DNA of 5,295 nucleotides. It comes from Phycisphaerales bacterium (GTDB lineage Bacteria > Planctomycetota > Phycisphaerae > Sedimentisphaerales > Anaerohalosphaeraceae). Under the pieces are notes generated by a model. That model did no database searches. It was not told where the DNA came from and saw only the letters and a program-made list of their open reading frames with translations. This document shows, one piece after another, positions 1 through 5,295 of this stretch (positions within the stretch are counted from its first letter, which is position 1; every line of letters begins with the position of its first letter). The DNA lies in contig DSDH01000718.1 in NCBI GenBank assembly GCA_011055475.1, forward strand, positions 1 through 5,295. The letters are read 5' to 3'. Both the position numbers and the translations under genes were made by a program.

Positions 1-1
1 C

Positions 2-1219
2 CTCGATGGGCTCATGGCCGCGGGAATGCGCATGGACCGTTTCTGCGCGAACTGCCCGGTGTGCAGCCCCACGCGGGCGGCGCTCTTGACGGGCCGCTAC
101 CCGGACATGGTGGGCGTCCCGGGCGTCATCCGCACGCACCAGGCCGACAGTTGGGGATACCTCAAGGAGGAGGCCCTTCTGTTGCCGCAGATGCTCAAGC
201 GGGTCGGCTATGATACGACGATCGTCGGCAAGTGGCACCTGGGATTGACCGAGCCGAACGTCCCCAACAGCCGCGGTTTCGATCACTTCCACGGCTTCCT
301 GGGCGACATGATGGATGACTACTGGAACCATCGCCGACACGGCATCAACTACATGTACCGCGACCGGCAGCGGATCGATCCGCAAGGGCACGCGACGGAC
401 CTGTTCACACAGTGGGCGTGCGAGACGATCCGCTCGCGGAAGGACAGGCCCGAGCCGTTCTTTCTGTACCTGGCGTACAACGCGCCGCACACGCCGATTC
501 ACCCGCCCGAGGAGTGGGTGCGGAAGGTCCAGGCCCGCCAGCCCGGGATCAGCGACCGGCGGGCCAGGCTCGTGGCGCTGATCGAACATCTGGACCACGG
601 CATCGGACAGGTGGTCGACTGTCTCAAAGAGACCGGCCAGTGGGAGAACACGCTGCTGATCTTCACCAGCGACAACGGGGGACAATCGGGAGTGGGGGCC
701 AACAACGGGCCGTTGCGAGGGGGCAAACAGGACATGTGGGAAGGCGGCATCCGCGTGCCGTTTTGCGCGGTGTGGCCGGGTCGGATTGCGGCCGGGCGGC
801 GGGATCAGGACACGGTGGCCTGCACGATGGACCTGTTTCCTACGGTCTGTGAGGCGGCGGGCATGTCGGTGGAGCACGAGATCGACGGACGCAGCTTCCT
901 GGGGCGGCTGCTGGGCCATTCACAACCCTGGCCGGACCGTTACCTGGTGTGGGTCCGTCGCGAGGGCAATCGGCGGTATCAGGGCCGGGCGTACTACGCG
1001 ATTCGGTTCGGGCCGTGGAAGCTGCTGCAGAACACGCCCTTCGAGCCAATGCAGTTGTACAATCTGGATGAGGACCTGGCTGAGGAAAAGCCGTTGCCCA
1101 CAAGCCATCCCATGTACGGCCGACTGGAGACCGAGCTGCGGCGGCATATTAATCGCGCCGGTGGCATTCCGTGGGCGAAGGACCCGGTGGACATTGACAG
1201 AGTCTATGAGGGTATATGA
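2..1219 (+). CDS. Type I sulfatase, GALNS/generic bacterial type, 5'-truncated by window edge
   Basis: Predicted sulfate-ester hydrolase, about 405 residues visible. The frame is open from the window's first bases. The residues encoded from nt 2 (LDGLMAAGMRMDRF) align with the 'LDxLAAxGxRFTxFY' strand found before the active site in sulfatases, so the ATG at nt 14 is internal. The true start, the leader and the first two metal-binding Asp residues lie upstream. Visible catalytic parts are the signature C-S-P-T-R (FGly Cys codon 62-64), G-K-W-H-L-G (Lys 230-232, His 236-238), A-P-H (His 488-490), S-D-N-G-G (Asp 671-673, Asn 674-676) and the G-G-K ... W-E-G-G Lys at 725-727. The C-terminal subdomain follows with the usual 'GPWKLL ... 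LYNLDED' stretch. The segment around 'GANNGPLRGGK' resembles bacterial proteins annotated as N-acetylgalactosamine-6-sulfatase, but that label does not establish substrate. The stop overlaps the next start by 4 nt, implying one transcript. Confidence 0.96.
   Translation, partial: LDGLMAAGMRMDRFCANCPVCSPTRAALLTGRYPDMVGVPGVIRTHQADSWGYLKEEALLLPQMLKRVGYDTTIVGKWHLGLTEPNVPNSRGFDHFHGFLGDMMDDYWNHRRHGINYMYRDRQRIDPQGHATDLFTQWACETIRSRKDRPEPFFLYLAYNAPHTPIHPPEEWVRKVQARQPGISDRRARLVALIEHLDHGIGQVVDCLKETGQWENTLLIFTSDNGGQSGVGANNGPLRGGKQDMWEGGIRVPFCAVWPGRIAAGRRDQDTVACTMDLFPTVCEAAGMSVEHEIDGRSFLGRLLGHSQPWPDRYLVWVRREGNRRYQGRAYYAIRFGPWKLLQNTPFEPMQLYNLDEDLAEEKPLPTSHPMYGRLETELRRHINRAGGIPWAKDPVDIDRVYEGI
1208..1212 (+). 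promoter_or_regulatory. Ribosome-binding site (GAGGG) inside the end of the first sulfatase gene
   Basis: GAGGG sits 3 nt before the ATG at 1216 and 6 nt before the in-frame ATG at 1219. The second spacing is closer to the usual optimum, so translation may begin at 1219, which would shorten the protein by one residue. It lies within the last codons of the upstream gene, consistent with translational coupling. Confidence 0.55.
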
Positions 1220-2940
1220 TGCATCGCGAGAGCCTTTTGAATCGGCGGCAGTTCGTACAAGGGGTGGGATTGGGCGCAGTGACTTTGGCACTGTCGCCGC
1301 ACCTGTTCGGCGGAGCCGAATCCGACGCCGGACCGCGGCCGAATATCGTTTTGATCATGTCCGACGATATGGGTTTTTCGGACATCGGTTGTTACGGTGG
1401 CGAGATCCACACGCCCAACCTGGACCGCCTGGCGGCGCACGGCCTGCGGTTCACGCAGTTCTATAACACCGCCCGGTGTTGCCCGACGCGGGCGGCGCTG
1501 ATGAGCGGGCTCTATCAGCACCAGGCGGCCGTGGGACACATGATGGGCGATAAGGGCTATCCGGGCTACCGCGGCGACCTGAGCGACCGGTGCGTGACGA
1601 TCGCCGAGGTGCTCAAGACCGCCGGCTACGGCACGTACATGGCCGGCAAGTGGCACCTGACGCCTCACACGCGGCCGGACGGCCCGAAGTACAATTGGCC
1701 CCGGCAGCGCGGCTTTGACCGCTTCTTCGGAACGATTCACGGGGCGGGCAGTTTCTACGATCCGAACAGCCTGATGCTGGATAATGAGCCCATCGTTCCG
1801 TGGGAGGACTTCTACTATACCGAGGCGATCTCCGACTATGCCTGCCGGTTCATTCGGGACCACACCGGACCCAACCCGTTCTTCATGTACGTGGCCTACA
1901 CGGCGGCGCACTGGCCGATGCACGCCCGCGAAGAAGACATCGCCAAGTACAAGGGACGCTACAAGAAGGGTTGGGATGCGTTGCGCGCCGAGCGGTATGA
2001 GCGACTCAAGGCCATGGGTCTGGTCGATCCCAAGTGGCCGTTGACGCCGCGCGACGACCAGGTGCCGGCTTGGGAGGATGAGCCGCTGAAGGAATGGAAC
2101 GAACGCCGCATGGAGGTGTACGCGGCGATGGTGGACAACATGGACCGCGGCATCGGGCGGATCGTGGAGACGCTTCGAGAAAAAGGGCAACTCGACAACA
2201 CGCTGATCTTCTTCCTGCAGGATAACGGCGGCTGCGCGGAGGAGTACGGCAGCACGGGACAGGTCCGCCCGGACCCGGCCAAGCCGGTCGAGCTCAAGCC
2301 GATGGCGCCCGGCGAATTGCAGACGCGGATGGTGCCGGAGATGACGCGGGATGGCCGCCCCGTGCGGATGGGGCGCGGGGTGATGCCGGGCCCGCCCGAC
2401 ACGTTCGTGGCCTATGGACGGCCCTGGGCGAACGCGAGCAACACCCCGTTCCGCCTGTACAAGCACTGGGTGCACGAGGGCGGCATCAGCACGCCGCTGG
2501 TCGTGCACTGGCCGGCGCGAATCAAGGACGGCGGCCGCTGGCGGCACCAGCCCGGCCACCTGATCGACATCATGGCCACGTGTCTGGATGTATCCGGGGC
2601 GCGCTACCCGGACCGGCGGCGGAGCAAGGCCATCTGGCCGGCCGAGGGTCGAAGCCTGCTGCCTGCGTTTGAGGACCGCCCGATCGACCGGCCCGAAGGC
2701 CTGTTCTGGGAGCACGAAGGCAATCGCGCCGTCCGCGACGGGGATTGGAAGCTGGTCTCGCGGTATCCGGGGGCCTGGGAGCTTTACAATCTCAAGGAGG
2801 ATCGCACCGAGATGCACAACCTGGCCGACCGGCACCCGGAGATCGTCCACCGGCTGGAGGCGATGTATACCGCCTGGGCCGCGCGATGCCAGGTCGTGCC
2901 GTGGGCCGAACTGAACAAGCCCAAGCCGAAAGACACGTAG
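1216..2940 (+). CDS. AtsA-like arylsulfatase with Tat signal
   Basis: Predicted exported type I sulfatase of 574 residues (573 if the second ATG is used). The N-terminus has a twin-arginine motif (N-R-R-Q-F-V-Q, residues 9-15) followed by a hydrophobic stretch to about residue 34. Active-site parts are D50-D51 (SDDMG), signature C88-C-P-T-R92 (FGly Cys88, codon 1477-1479), K145 and H147 (GKWHL), H232 (AAHWP), D336-N337 (QDNGG) and K416 (RLYKHWVHEGG). The 'RGRY/KGRY ... ERLKAMGLV ... RMEVYAAMVDNMD' region and the long segment between D336-N337 and K416 match my recollection of Pseudomonas AtsA-type arylsulfatases (SulfAtlas family S1_4, by recall). The C-terminal subdomain is around residues 499-574, with 'GDWKLV' and 'LYNLKED'. 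AtsA acts on aryl sulfates in the laboratory, but relatives in polysaccharide-degrading bacteria probably act on sulfated sugars. It starts on the ATGA overlap with the preceding sulfatase, so the two are probably translated together. Confidence 0.97.
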   Translation: MMHRESLLNRRQFVQGVGLGAVTLALSPHLFGGAESDAGPRPNIVLIMSDDMGFSDIGCYGGEIHTPNLDRLAAHGLRFTQFYNTARCCPTRAALMSGLYQHQAAVGHMMGDKGYPGYRGDLSDRCVTIAEVLKTAGYGTYMAGKWHLTPHTRPDGPKYNWPRQRGFDRFFGTIHGAGSFYDPNSLMLDNEPIVPWEDFYYTEAISDYACRFIRDHTGPNPFFMYVAYTAAHWPMHAREEDIAKYKGRYKKGWDALRAERYERLKAMGLVDPKWPLTPRDDQVPAWEDEPLKEWNERRMEVYAAMVDNMDRGIGRIVETLREKGQLDNTLIFFLQDNGGCAEEYGSTGQVRPDPAKPVELKPMAPGELQTRMVPEMTRDGRPVRMGRGVMPGPPDTFVAYGRPWANASNTPFRLYKHWVHEGGISTPLVVHWPARIKDGGRWRHQPGHLIDIMATCLDVSGARYPDRRRSKAIWPAEGRSLLPAFEDRPIDRPEGLFWEHEGNRAVRDGDWKLVSRYPGAWELYNLKEDRTEMHNLADRHPEIVHRLEAMYTAWAARCQVVPWAELNKPKPKDT

Positions 2941-2950
2941 TCAGACAGGC

Positions 2951-2978
2951 TATCGCACGCCCGTGCAAGCGGGCGATA
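2951..2978 (+). repeat. Inverted repeat (stem-loop) between second and third sulfatase genes
   Basis: CGCCCG (2958-2963) and CGGGCG (2970-2975) can form a 6-bp GC stem with a 6-nt loop. TATCGC (2951-2956) and GCGATA (2973-2978) form an alternative outer pairing, and GCACG/CGTGC (2955-2959 with 2962-2966) a third, so the pairings compete. It starts 10 nt after the upstream stop. No T-run follows, so an intrinsic terminator is not supported. It could be an mRNA-stabilising or processing structure, or chance in GC-rich DNA. The rest of the 92-nt gap shows nothing I recognise apart from the downstream ribosome-binding site. Confidence 0.4.
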
Positions 2979-3023
2979 TGGCCGCGGCTGGCGATGCAAA
3001 TGACTCATAGGGCACAAGATCGA

Positions 3024-3027
3024 GAGG
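3024..3027 (+). promoter_or_regulatory. Ribosome-binding site of the third sulfatase (GAGG)
   Basis: GAGG, within a purine-rich GAGAGG stretch, lies 5 nt before the ATG at 3033. This site, together with the Tat motif directly after that ATG, decides the start. The reading frame stays open upstream to an ATG at 2745, but using that would overlap the preceding gene by almost 200 nt and bury the leader. Confidence 0.65.
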
Positions 3028-3032
3028 CAGGC

Positions 3033-4436
3033 ATGAAACGACGTGACTTTATCAAGCTGGCGGGGCTGGCATTGGCCGGCGCGGGTTGGGGCCGAGCGAC
3101 CCAGGCGGCGGATCGTAAGCGGCCCAACTTCGTGGTGATCTACGCGGACGACCTGGGCTACGGCGACCTGAGCTGCTTCGGGCATCCGACGATCCGCACG
3201 CCGAATCTGGATCGGATGGCGGCCGAGGGCGCCAAGCTGACGCAGTTCTACTCGGCCGCGAGCGTCTGCACCCCCAGCCGGGCCGCGTTGCTCACGGGGC
3301 GTCTGCCGATCCGCAGCGGCATGTGCAGCGACCGTCGGGGCGTGCTGTTCCCCGACAGCGGCGGCGGTATCCCGGCCTCGGAAGTGACGCTGGCCGAGCT
3401 GCTCAAGGGCGCGGGGTACGCGACGGGCTGCTTCGGCAAGTGGCACCTGGGCCACCTGCCGCCATTCCTCCCGACGAACAACGGATTCGACACCTACCTG
3501 GGGATCCCCTACAGCAACGACATGGACCGGGTAGGCGGCGCCGGCCGGGCGGGGATCACGAATCCGAAGGTGGCGTACTTCAACGTGCCGCTGATGCGGG
3601 ATGACAAGGTGATCGAGCGCCCGGCCGACCAGACGACGATCACGCGGCGGTACACCGAGGCGGCCGTGGACTTCATCCAAACGCACAAGGACAAACCCTT
3701 CTTCGTGTATCTGGCGCACAACATGCCGCACGTGCCGCTGTTCCGTTCCAAGGCGTTTGAGGATAAGAGCCTCCGCGGCCTCTACGGCGACGTGATCGAG
3801 GAAATCGATTGGAGCGTGGGCCAGGTGTTGGAGGCCCTTCGCCGCGAGGGCCTCGACAAGAACACGCTCGTGCTCTTCAGCTCGGATAACGGCCCCTGGC
3901 TCACGTTCAACGAGCACGGCGGCAGCGCCGGGCCCCTGCGGGACGGCAAGGGCAGCACGTGGGAAGGGGGGATGCGTGAGCCGACCATCGCCTGGTGGCC
4001 GGGGACGATCCGGGCCGGGTCGCTCCTGACGGATATGGCCAGCACGCTGGATGTGCTGCCGACCTGTGCGGAGTTGGCCGGGGCGAGGATGCCGGAGGAT
4101 CGCATCTACGACGGCGCCAGCATGGTGCCGCTGCTGACCGGCACCGGGCCCGGCCGGCGGAATATCATGGTTTATTACCGTGGGACACAGTTGCGGGCGT
4201 TGCGCAAGGGGCCGTGGAAGATACACCTGTACACAAGGACCGAGTACCGTGGCCAGACGCTGGAGAAACATGATCCCCCGCTCTTGTTCAACGTGGAGGT
4301 CGATCCGGGCGAGCAGTATGAGGTGGGCGCCCGGCACCCGGACATCATTGCGGACCTGCTGGCGGAGGTGAAGAAACACCAGGCGACGGTTAAACCCGTG
4401 CCCAGCCAGTTGGAGATCCCATTGCCGAAGGCCTGA
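3033..4436 (+). CDS. Arylsulfatase A-like sulfatase with Tat signal
   Basis: Predicted exported type I sulfatase of 467 residues. The leader is a textbook Tat type (K-R-R-D-F-I-K, residues 2-8, then a Gly/Ala/Leu-rich core to about residue 20), with likely cleavage near residues 25-26 (TQAA before DRK). All ten residues of the human arylsulfatase A active site have counterparts: D39, D40, FGly Cys79 and R83 (signature C-T-P-S-R, Cys codon 3267-3269), K136, H138, H233, D285, N286 and K306. Resemblance to arylsulfatase A extends through 'RAALLTGRLPIRSGM', 'FLPTNNGFDTYLGIPYS' and 'EKHDPPLLFNVEVDPGE', so the ARSA/GALNS branch is a firm call and exact substrate is not. Human ARSA cleaves the 3-sulfate of galactose in sulfatides. 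Here a sulfated sugar of a polysaccharide is more likely. It is 92 nt from the preceding gene on the same strand, probably in one operon, and a hairpin follows its stop directly. Confidence 0.97.
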   Translation: MKRRDFIKLAGLALAGAGWGRATQAADRKRPNFVVIYADDLGYGDLSCFGHPTIRTPNLDRMAAEGAKLTQFYSAASVCTPSRAALLTGRLPIRSGMCSDRRGVLFPDSGGGIPASEVTLAELLKGAGYATGCFGKWHLGHLPPFLPTNNGFDTYLGIPYSNDMDRVGGAGRAGITNPKVAYFNVPLMRDDKVIERPADQTTITRRYTEAAVDFIQTHKDKPFFVYLAHNMPHVPLFRSKAFEDKSLRGLYGDVIEEIDWSVGQVLEALRREGLDKNTLVLFSSDNGPWLTFNEHGGSAGPLRDGKGSTWEGGMREPTIAWWPGTIRAGSLLTDMASTLDVLPTCAELAGARMPEDRIYDGASMVPLLTGTGPGRRNIMVYYRGTQLRALRKGPWKIHLYTRTEYRGQTLEKHDPPLLFNVEVDPGEQYEVGARHPDIIADLLAEVKKHQATVKPVPSQLEIPLPKA

Positions 4437-4452
4437 GGCGCCCGTAGGCGCC
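4437..4452 (+). repeat. GC-rich hairpin immediately after the third sulfatase stop
   Basis: GGCGCC (4437-4442), loop CGTA, GGCGCC (4447-4452): a perfect 6-bp GC stem with a 4-nt loop that begins on the base after the TGA stop. No T-tract follows, so it is not a classical intrinsic terminator. A role as 3'-end protection, partial attenuation or a pause site is inference. Confidence 0.5.
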
Positions 4453-4480
4453 CCAGCCACGTCGTACACAGAGGTCCTTA

Positions 4481-4486
4481 TTGACA
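4481..4486 (+). promoter_or_regulatory. Possible -35 box (TTGACA) upstream of the fourth sulfatase
   Basis: A perfect TTGACA lies in a locally AT-richer stretch 79 nt before the next start codon. At 16-18 nt spacing only weak -10 candidates are present (around 4503-4510, sequence AGCATGTG), so a housekeeping promoter is doubtful. TTGACAA (4481-4487) is also the exact inverse of TTGTCAA (4522-4528), so the box could instead be one arm of a regulator site. Confidence 0.22.
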
Positions 4487-4496
4487 ATTGAGTGGA

Positions 4497-4523
4497 CCAC
4501 AAAGCATGTGGCCGGGGTTTTTT
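4497..4523 (+). terminator. Weak terminator-like element: short stem then T6
   Basis: CCACA (4497-4501) and TGTGG (4507-4511) form a 5-bp stem with loop AAGCA. Six bases (CCGGGG) separate it from a run of six T (4518-4523). The gap between stem and T-run is too long for a standard intrinsic terminator, so this is a weak call. If active, it would reduce read-through into the fourth sulfatase. Confidence 0.2.
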
Positions 4524-4547
4524 GTCAACCGTTCAAAGGTCAACCGT
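4524..4547 (+). repeat. Perfect 9-bp direct repeat (GTCAACCGT x2, 15-bp period)
   Basis: GTCAACCGT occurs at 4524-4532 and again at 4539-4547, separated by TCAAAG. The pair ends 17 nt before the start codon of the fourth sulfatase and just before its ribosome-binding site. A short tandem pair at this position could be an operator, but no known consensus is recognised and the 15-bp period is not an integral number of helical turns. Confidence 0.45.
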
Positions 4548-4553
4548 CGCTGT

Positions 4554-4557
4554 GGAG
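4554..4557 (+). promoter_or_regulatory. Ribosome-binding site of the fourth sulfatase (GGAG)
   Basis: GGAG lies 7 nt before the ATG at 4565, an optimal Shine-Dalgarno spacing. It supports that ATG as the start, in agreement with the twin-arginine leader that follows it. Confidence 0.65.
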
Positions 4558-4564
4558 TAGAATT

Positions 4565-5295
4565 ATGAATGGACGATCGAGCCGGAGGAGTTTCTTGAAG
4601 GCCACGGGCCTGGCCGCCGCGACGCTGACCACGGGTCTGCCCGCGGCCGTCGCGGGTCCAAAGCGCCCGAACGTGATTCTCTACGTGGTCGACGACCAGG
4701 GCAGCACCGATGCCGGCTGTTACGGCAACCCCGTGATCCGCACGCCGGGGCTGGATGAGCTGGCGGCGCACGGCACGCGCTTTACGCACGCCTTCTGCAC
4801 GACGGCCTCGTGCAGTGCCAGCCGCTCGGTGATCCTGTCGGGTCTGTACAACCACTACAACGGCCAATATGGCCACGAGCACGCCTATCACCACTTCAGC
4901 AGTTTCGACCACGTCCGGTCGCTGCCGAACCTGCTGGCCGAGGCCGGCTATCGCACGGCCCGATGGGGCAAGTACCACGTCGCACCCGAGCCGGTCTATC
5001 ATTTCCAGGAGGTGATCGGCGGCGGCGCCCCCATCCAGGGGGCCCAGCGCTGCCAACCCTTCATCGCGGCGCAGGATGAGCGGCCATTCTTCCTGTACTT
5101 CTGCACCACCGAGCCGCACCGGCCCTTCCGCCGGGATGGGGACACCTTCAAACCGGAGGACGTCATCGTGCCGCCCTACCTGCCGGACATCCCCGAGTGT
5201 CGCCAGGAGCTCGCCAGGTACTACGATTCCGTGGAGCGGGCCGACAAGGGGTTGTTGGAGCTGTTGCGTATCCTGCGCCAGACGGGGCACTGGGA
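4565..5295 (+). CDS. SGSH-like (heparan N-sulfatase family) sulfatase with Tat signal, 3'-truncated
   Basis: Frame open from the ATG at 4565 through the window end, 243 residues visible; the C-terminal half is missing. The leader holds a consensus Tat motif (S-R-R-S-F-L-K, residues 6-12) and a likely A-V-A cleavage site (residues 28-30). Active-site parts are D43-D44 (VVDDQG), signature C83-S-A-S-R87 (FGly Cys83, codon 4811-4813), K136 and H138 (GKYHV) and H185 (EPHRPF). The second metal pair (Asp-Asn) and the final Lys fall beyond the window. The stretch 'NHYNGQYGH ... HHFSSFDHVRSLPNLL' and 'GKYHVAPEPVYHF' closely follow human SGSH (sulfamidase) as I recall it, which removes N-sulfate from glucosamine in heparan sulfate. 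Bacterial members of this family also include O-sulfatases, so N-sulfatase activity is inference. Note Ala where most sulfatases have Pro in C-x-P-x-R. A structured 128-nt gap precedes it, so it may be controlled partly apart from the upstream genes. Confidence 0.94.
   Translation, partial: MNGRSSRRSFLKATGLAAATLTTGLPAAVAGPKRPNVILYVVDDQGSTDAGCYGNPVIRTPGLDELAAHGTRFTHAFCTTASCSASRSVILSGLYNHYNGQYGHEHAYHHFSSFDHVRSLPNLLAEAGYRTARWGKYHVAPEPVYHFQEVIGGGAPIQGAQRCQPFIAAQDERPFFLYFCTTEPHRPFRRDGDTFKPEDVIVPPYLPDIPECRQELARYYDSVERADKGLLELLRILRQTGHW

Noticed and set aside
14..61. ATG at nt 14 as the true start of the first sulfatase
   Set aside because: The in-frame residues before it (LDGL) continue the conserved strand preceding the signature, and a start here would delete the two N-terminal metal-binding Asp residues and leave no leader.
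786..1466. Plus-strand out-of-frame open frame spanning the first/second gene junction
   Set aside because: It overlaps two well-supported sulfatase genes in another frame, is Arg/Gly-rich and lacks motifs, as expected of a GC-driven shadow frame.
1204..2850. Long open frame (548 codons) on the minus strand opposite the AtsA-like gene
   Set aside because: Its codons are exactly in register with the sense codons, so antisense stops can arise only from TTA, CTA or TCA sense codons, which are rare in GC-rich genes. The translation is rich in Arg, Pro, Val and His with no recognisable domain.
2745..3032. Upstream extension of the third sulfatase from an ATG at 2745
   Set aside because: It would overlap the second sulfatase by 196 nt, add 96 residues without sulfatase character, and place the Tat leader internally. 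The ATG at 3033 has a good ribosome-binding site.
227..3449. Identical 15-mer GGCAAGTGGCACCTG at 227-241, 1645-1659 and 3435-3449
   Set aside because: It encodes the conserved G-K-W-H-L active-site motif in the same position of three homologous genes. Shared motif and codon preference explain it, so it is not a mobile or regulatory repeat.
2784..4502. Long open frame (572 codons) on the minus strand opposite the ARSA-like gene
   Set aside because: It has the same in-register antisense relationship and composition. It also runs through the intergenic gap and into the preceding gene, and shows no family motif.
4478..5290. Minus-strand open frame opposite the SGSH-like gene
   Set aside because: It too is in register with the sense codons. 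The plus strand has a clear start, ribosome-binding site, Tat leader and sulfatase active site over the same interval.

Overview
This window lies inside a sulfatase gene cluster of a GC-rich bacterium. It holds four consecutive plus-strand genes, and all four encode type I (formylglycine, alkaline-phosphatase-fold) sulfatases. The first gene has lost its 5' end to the window edge and the fourth has lost its 3' end. No RNA gene, mobile element, CRISPR array or origin is visible. Dense sulfatase clusters with Tat leaders and Shine-Dalgarno sites are typical of Planctomycetota, Verrucomicrobiota, Lentisphaerota or Kiritimatiellota (Hydrogenedentes-like lineages are also possible). That placement is inference, because no taxonomic marker gene is present.

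Layout: (1) nt 2-1219 is a sulfatase of the GALNS/generic bacterial type, 5'-truncated. (2) nt 1216-2940 is an AtsA-like arylsulfatase whose start overlaps the previous stop as ATGA. (3) nt 2941-3032 is a 92-nt gap with an inverted repeat and a ribosome-binding site. (4) nt 3033-4436 is a sulfatase closely resembling mammalian arylsulfatase A, with all ten classical active-site residues present. (5) nt 4437-4564 is a 128-nt gap with a GC-rich hairpin right after the stop, a TTGACA box, a perfect 9-bp direct repeat and a ribosome-binding site. (6) nt 4565 to the window end is an SGSH-like (heparan N-sulfatase family) enzyme with the uncommon C-x-A-x-R form of the sulfatase signature.

How they may work together: the four proteins are different enough in length, insertions and motif context to belong to different subfamilies, so they are not recent tandem copies. 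All three visible N-termini carry a twin-arginine motif, which suggests export as folded enzymes after cytoplasmic conversion of the active-site Cys to formylglycine. The simplest reading is a co-expressed set that removes sulfate from different positions of a sulfated polysaccharide (glycosaminoglycan-like or algal). Neither the substrate nor the maturase (FGE or anSME) can be read from this window. I see no previously undescribed system. The points most worth a second look are the SGSH-like enzyme with its variant signature and the structured gap before it.
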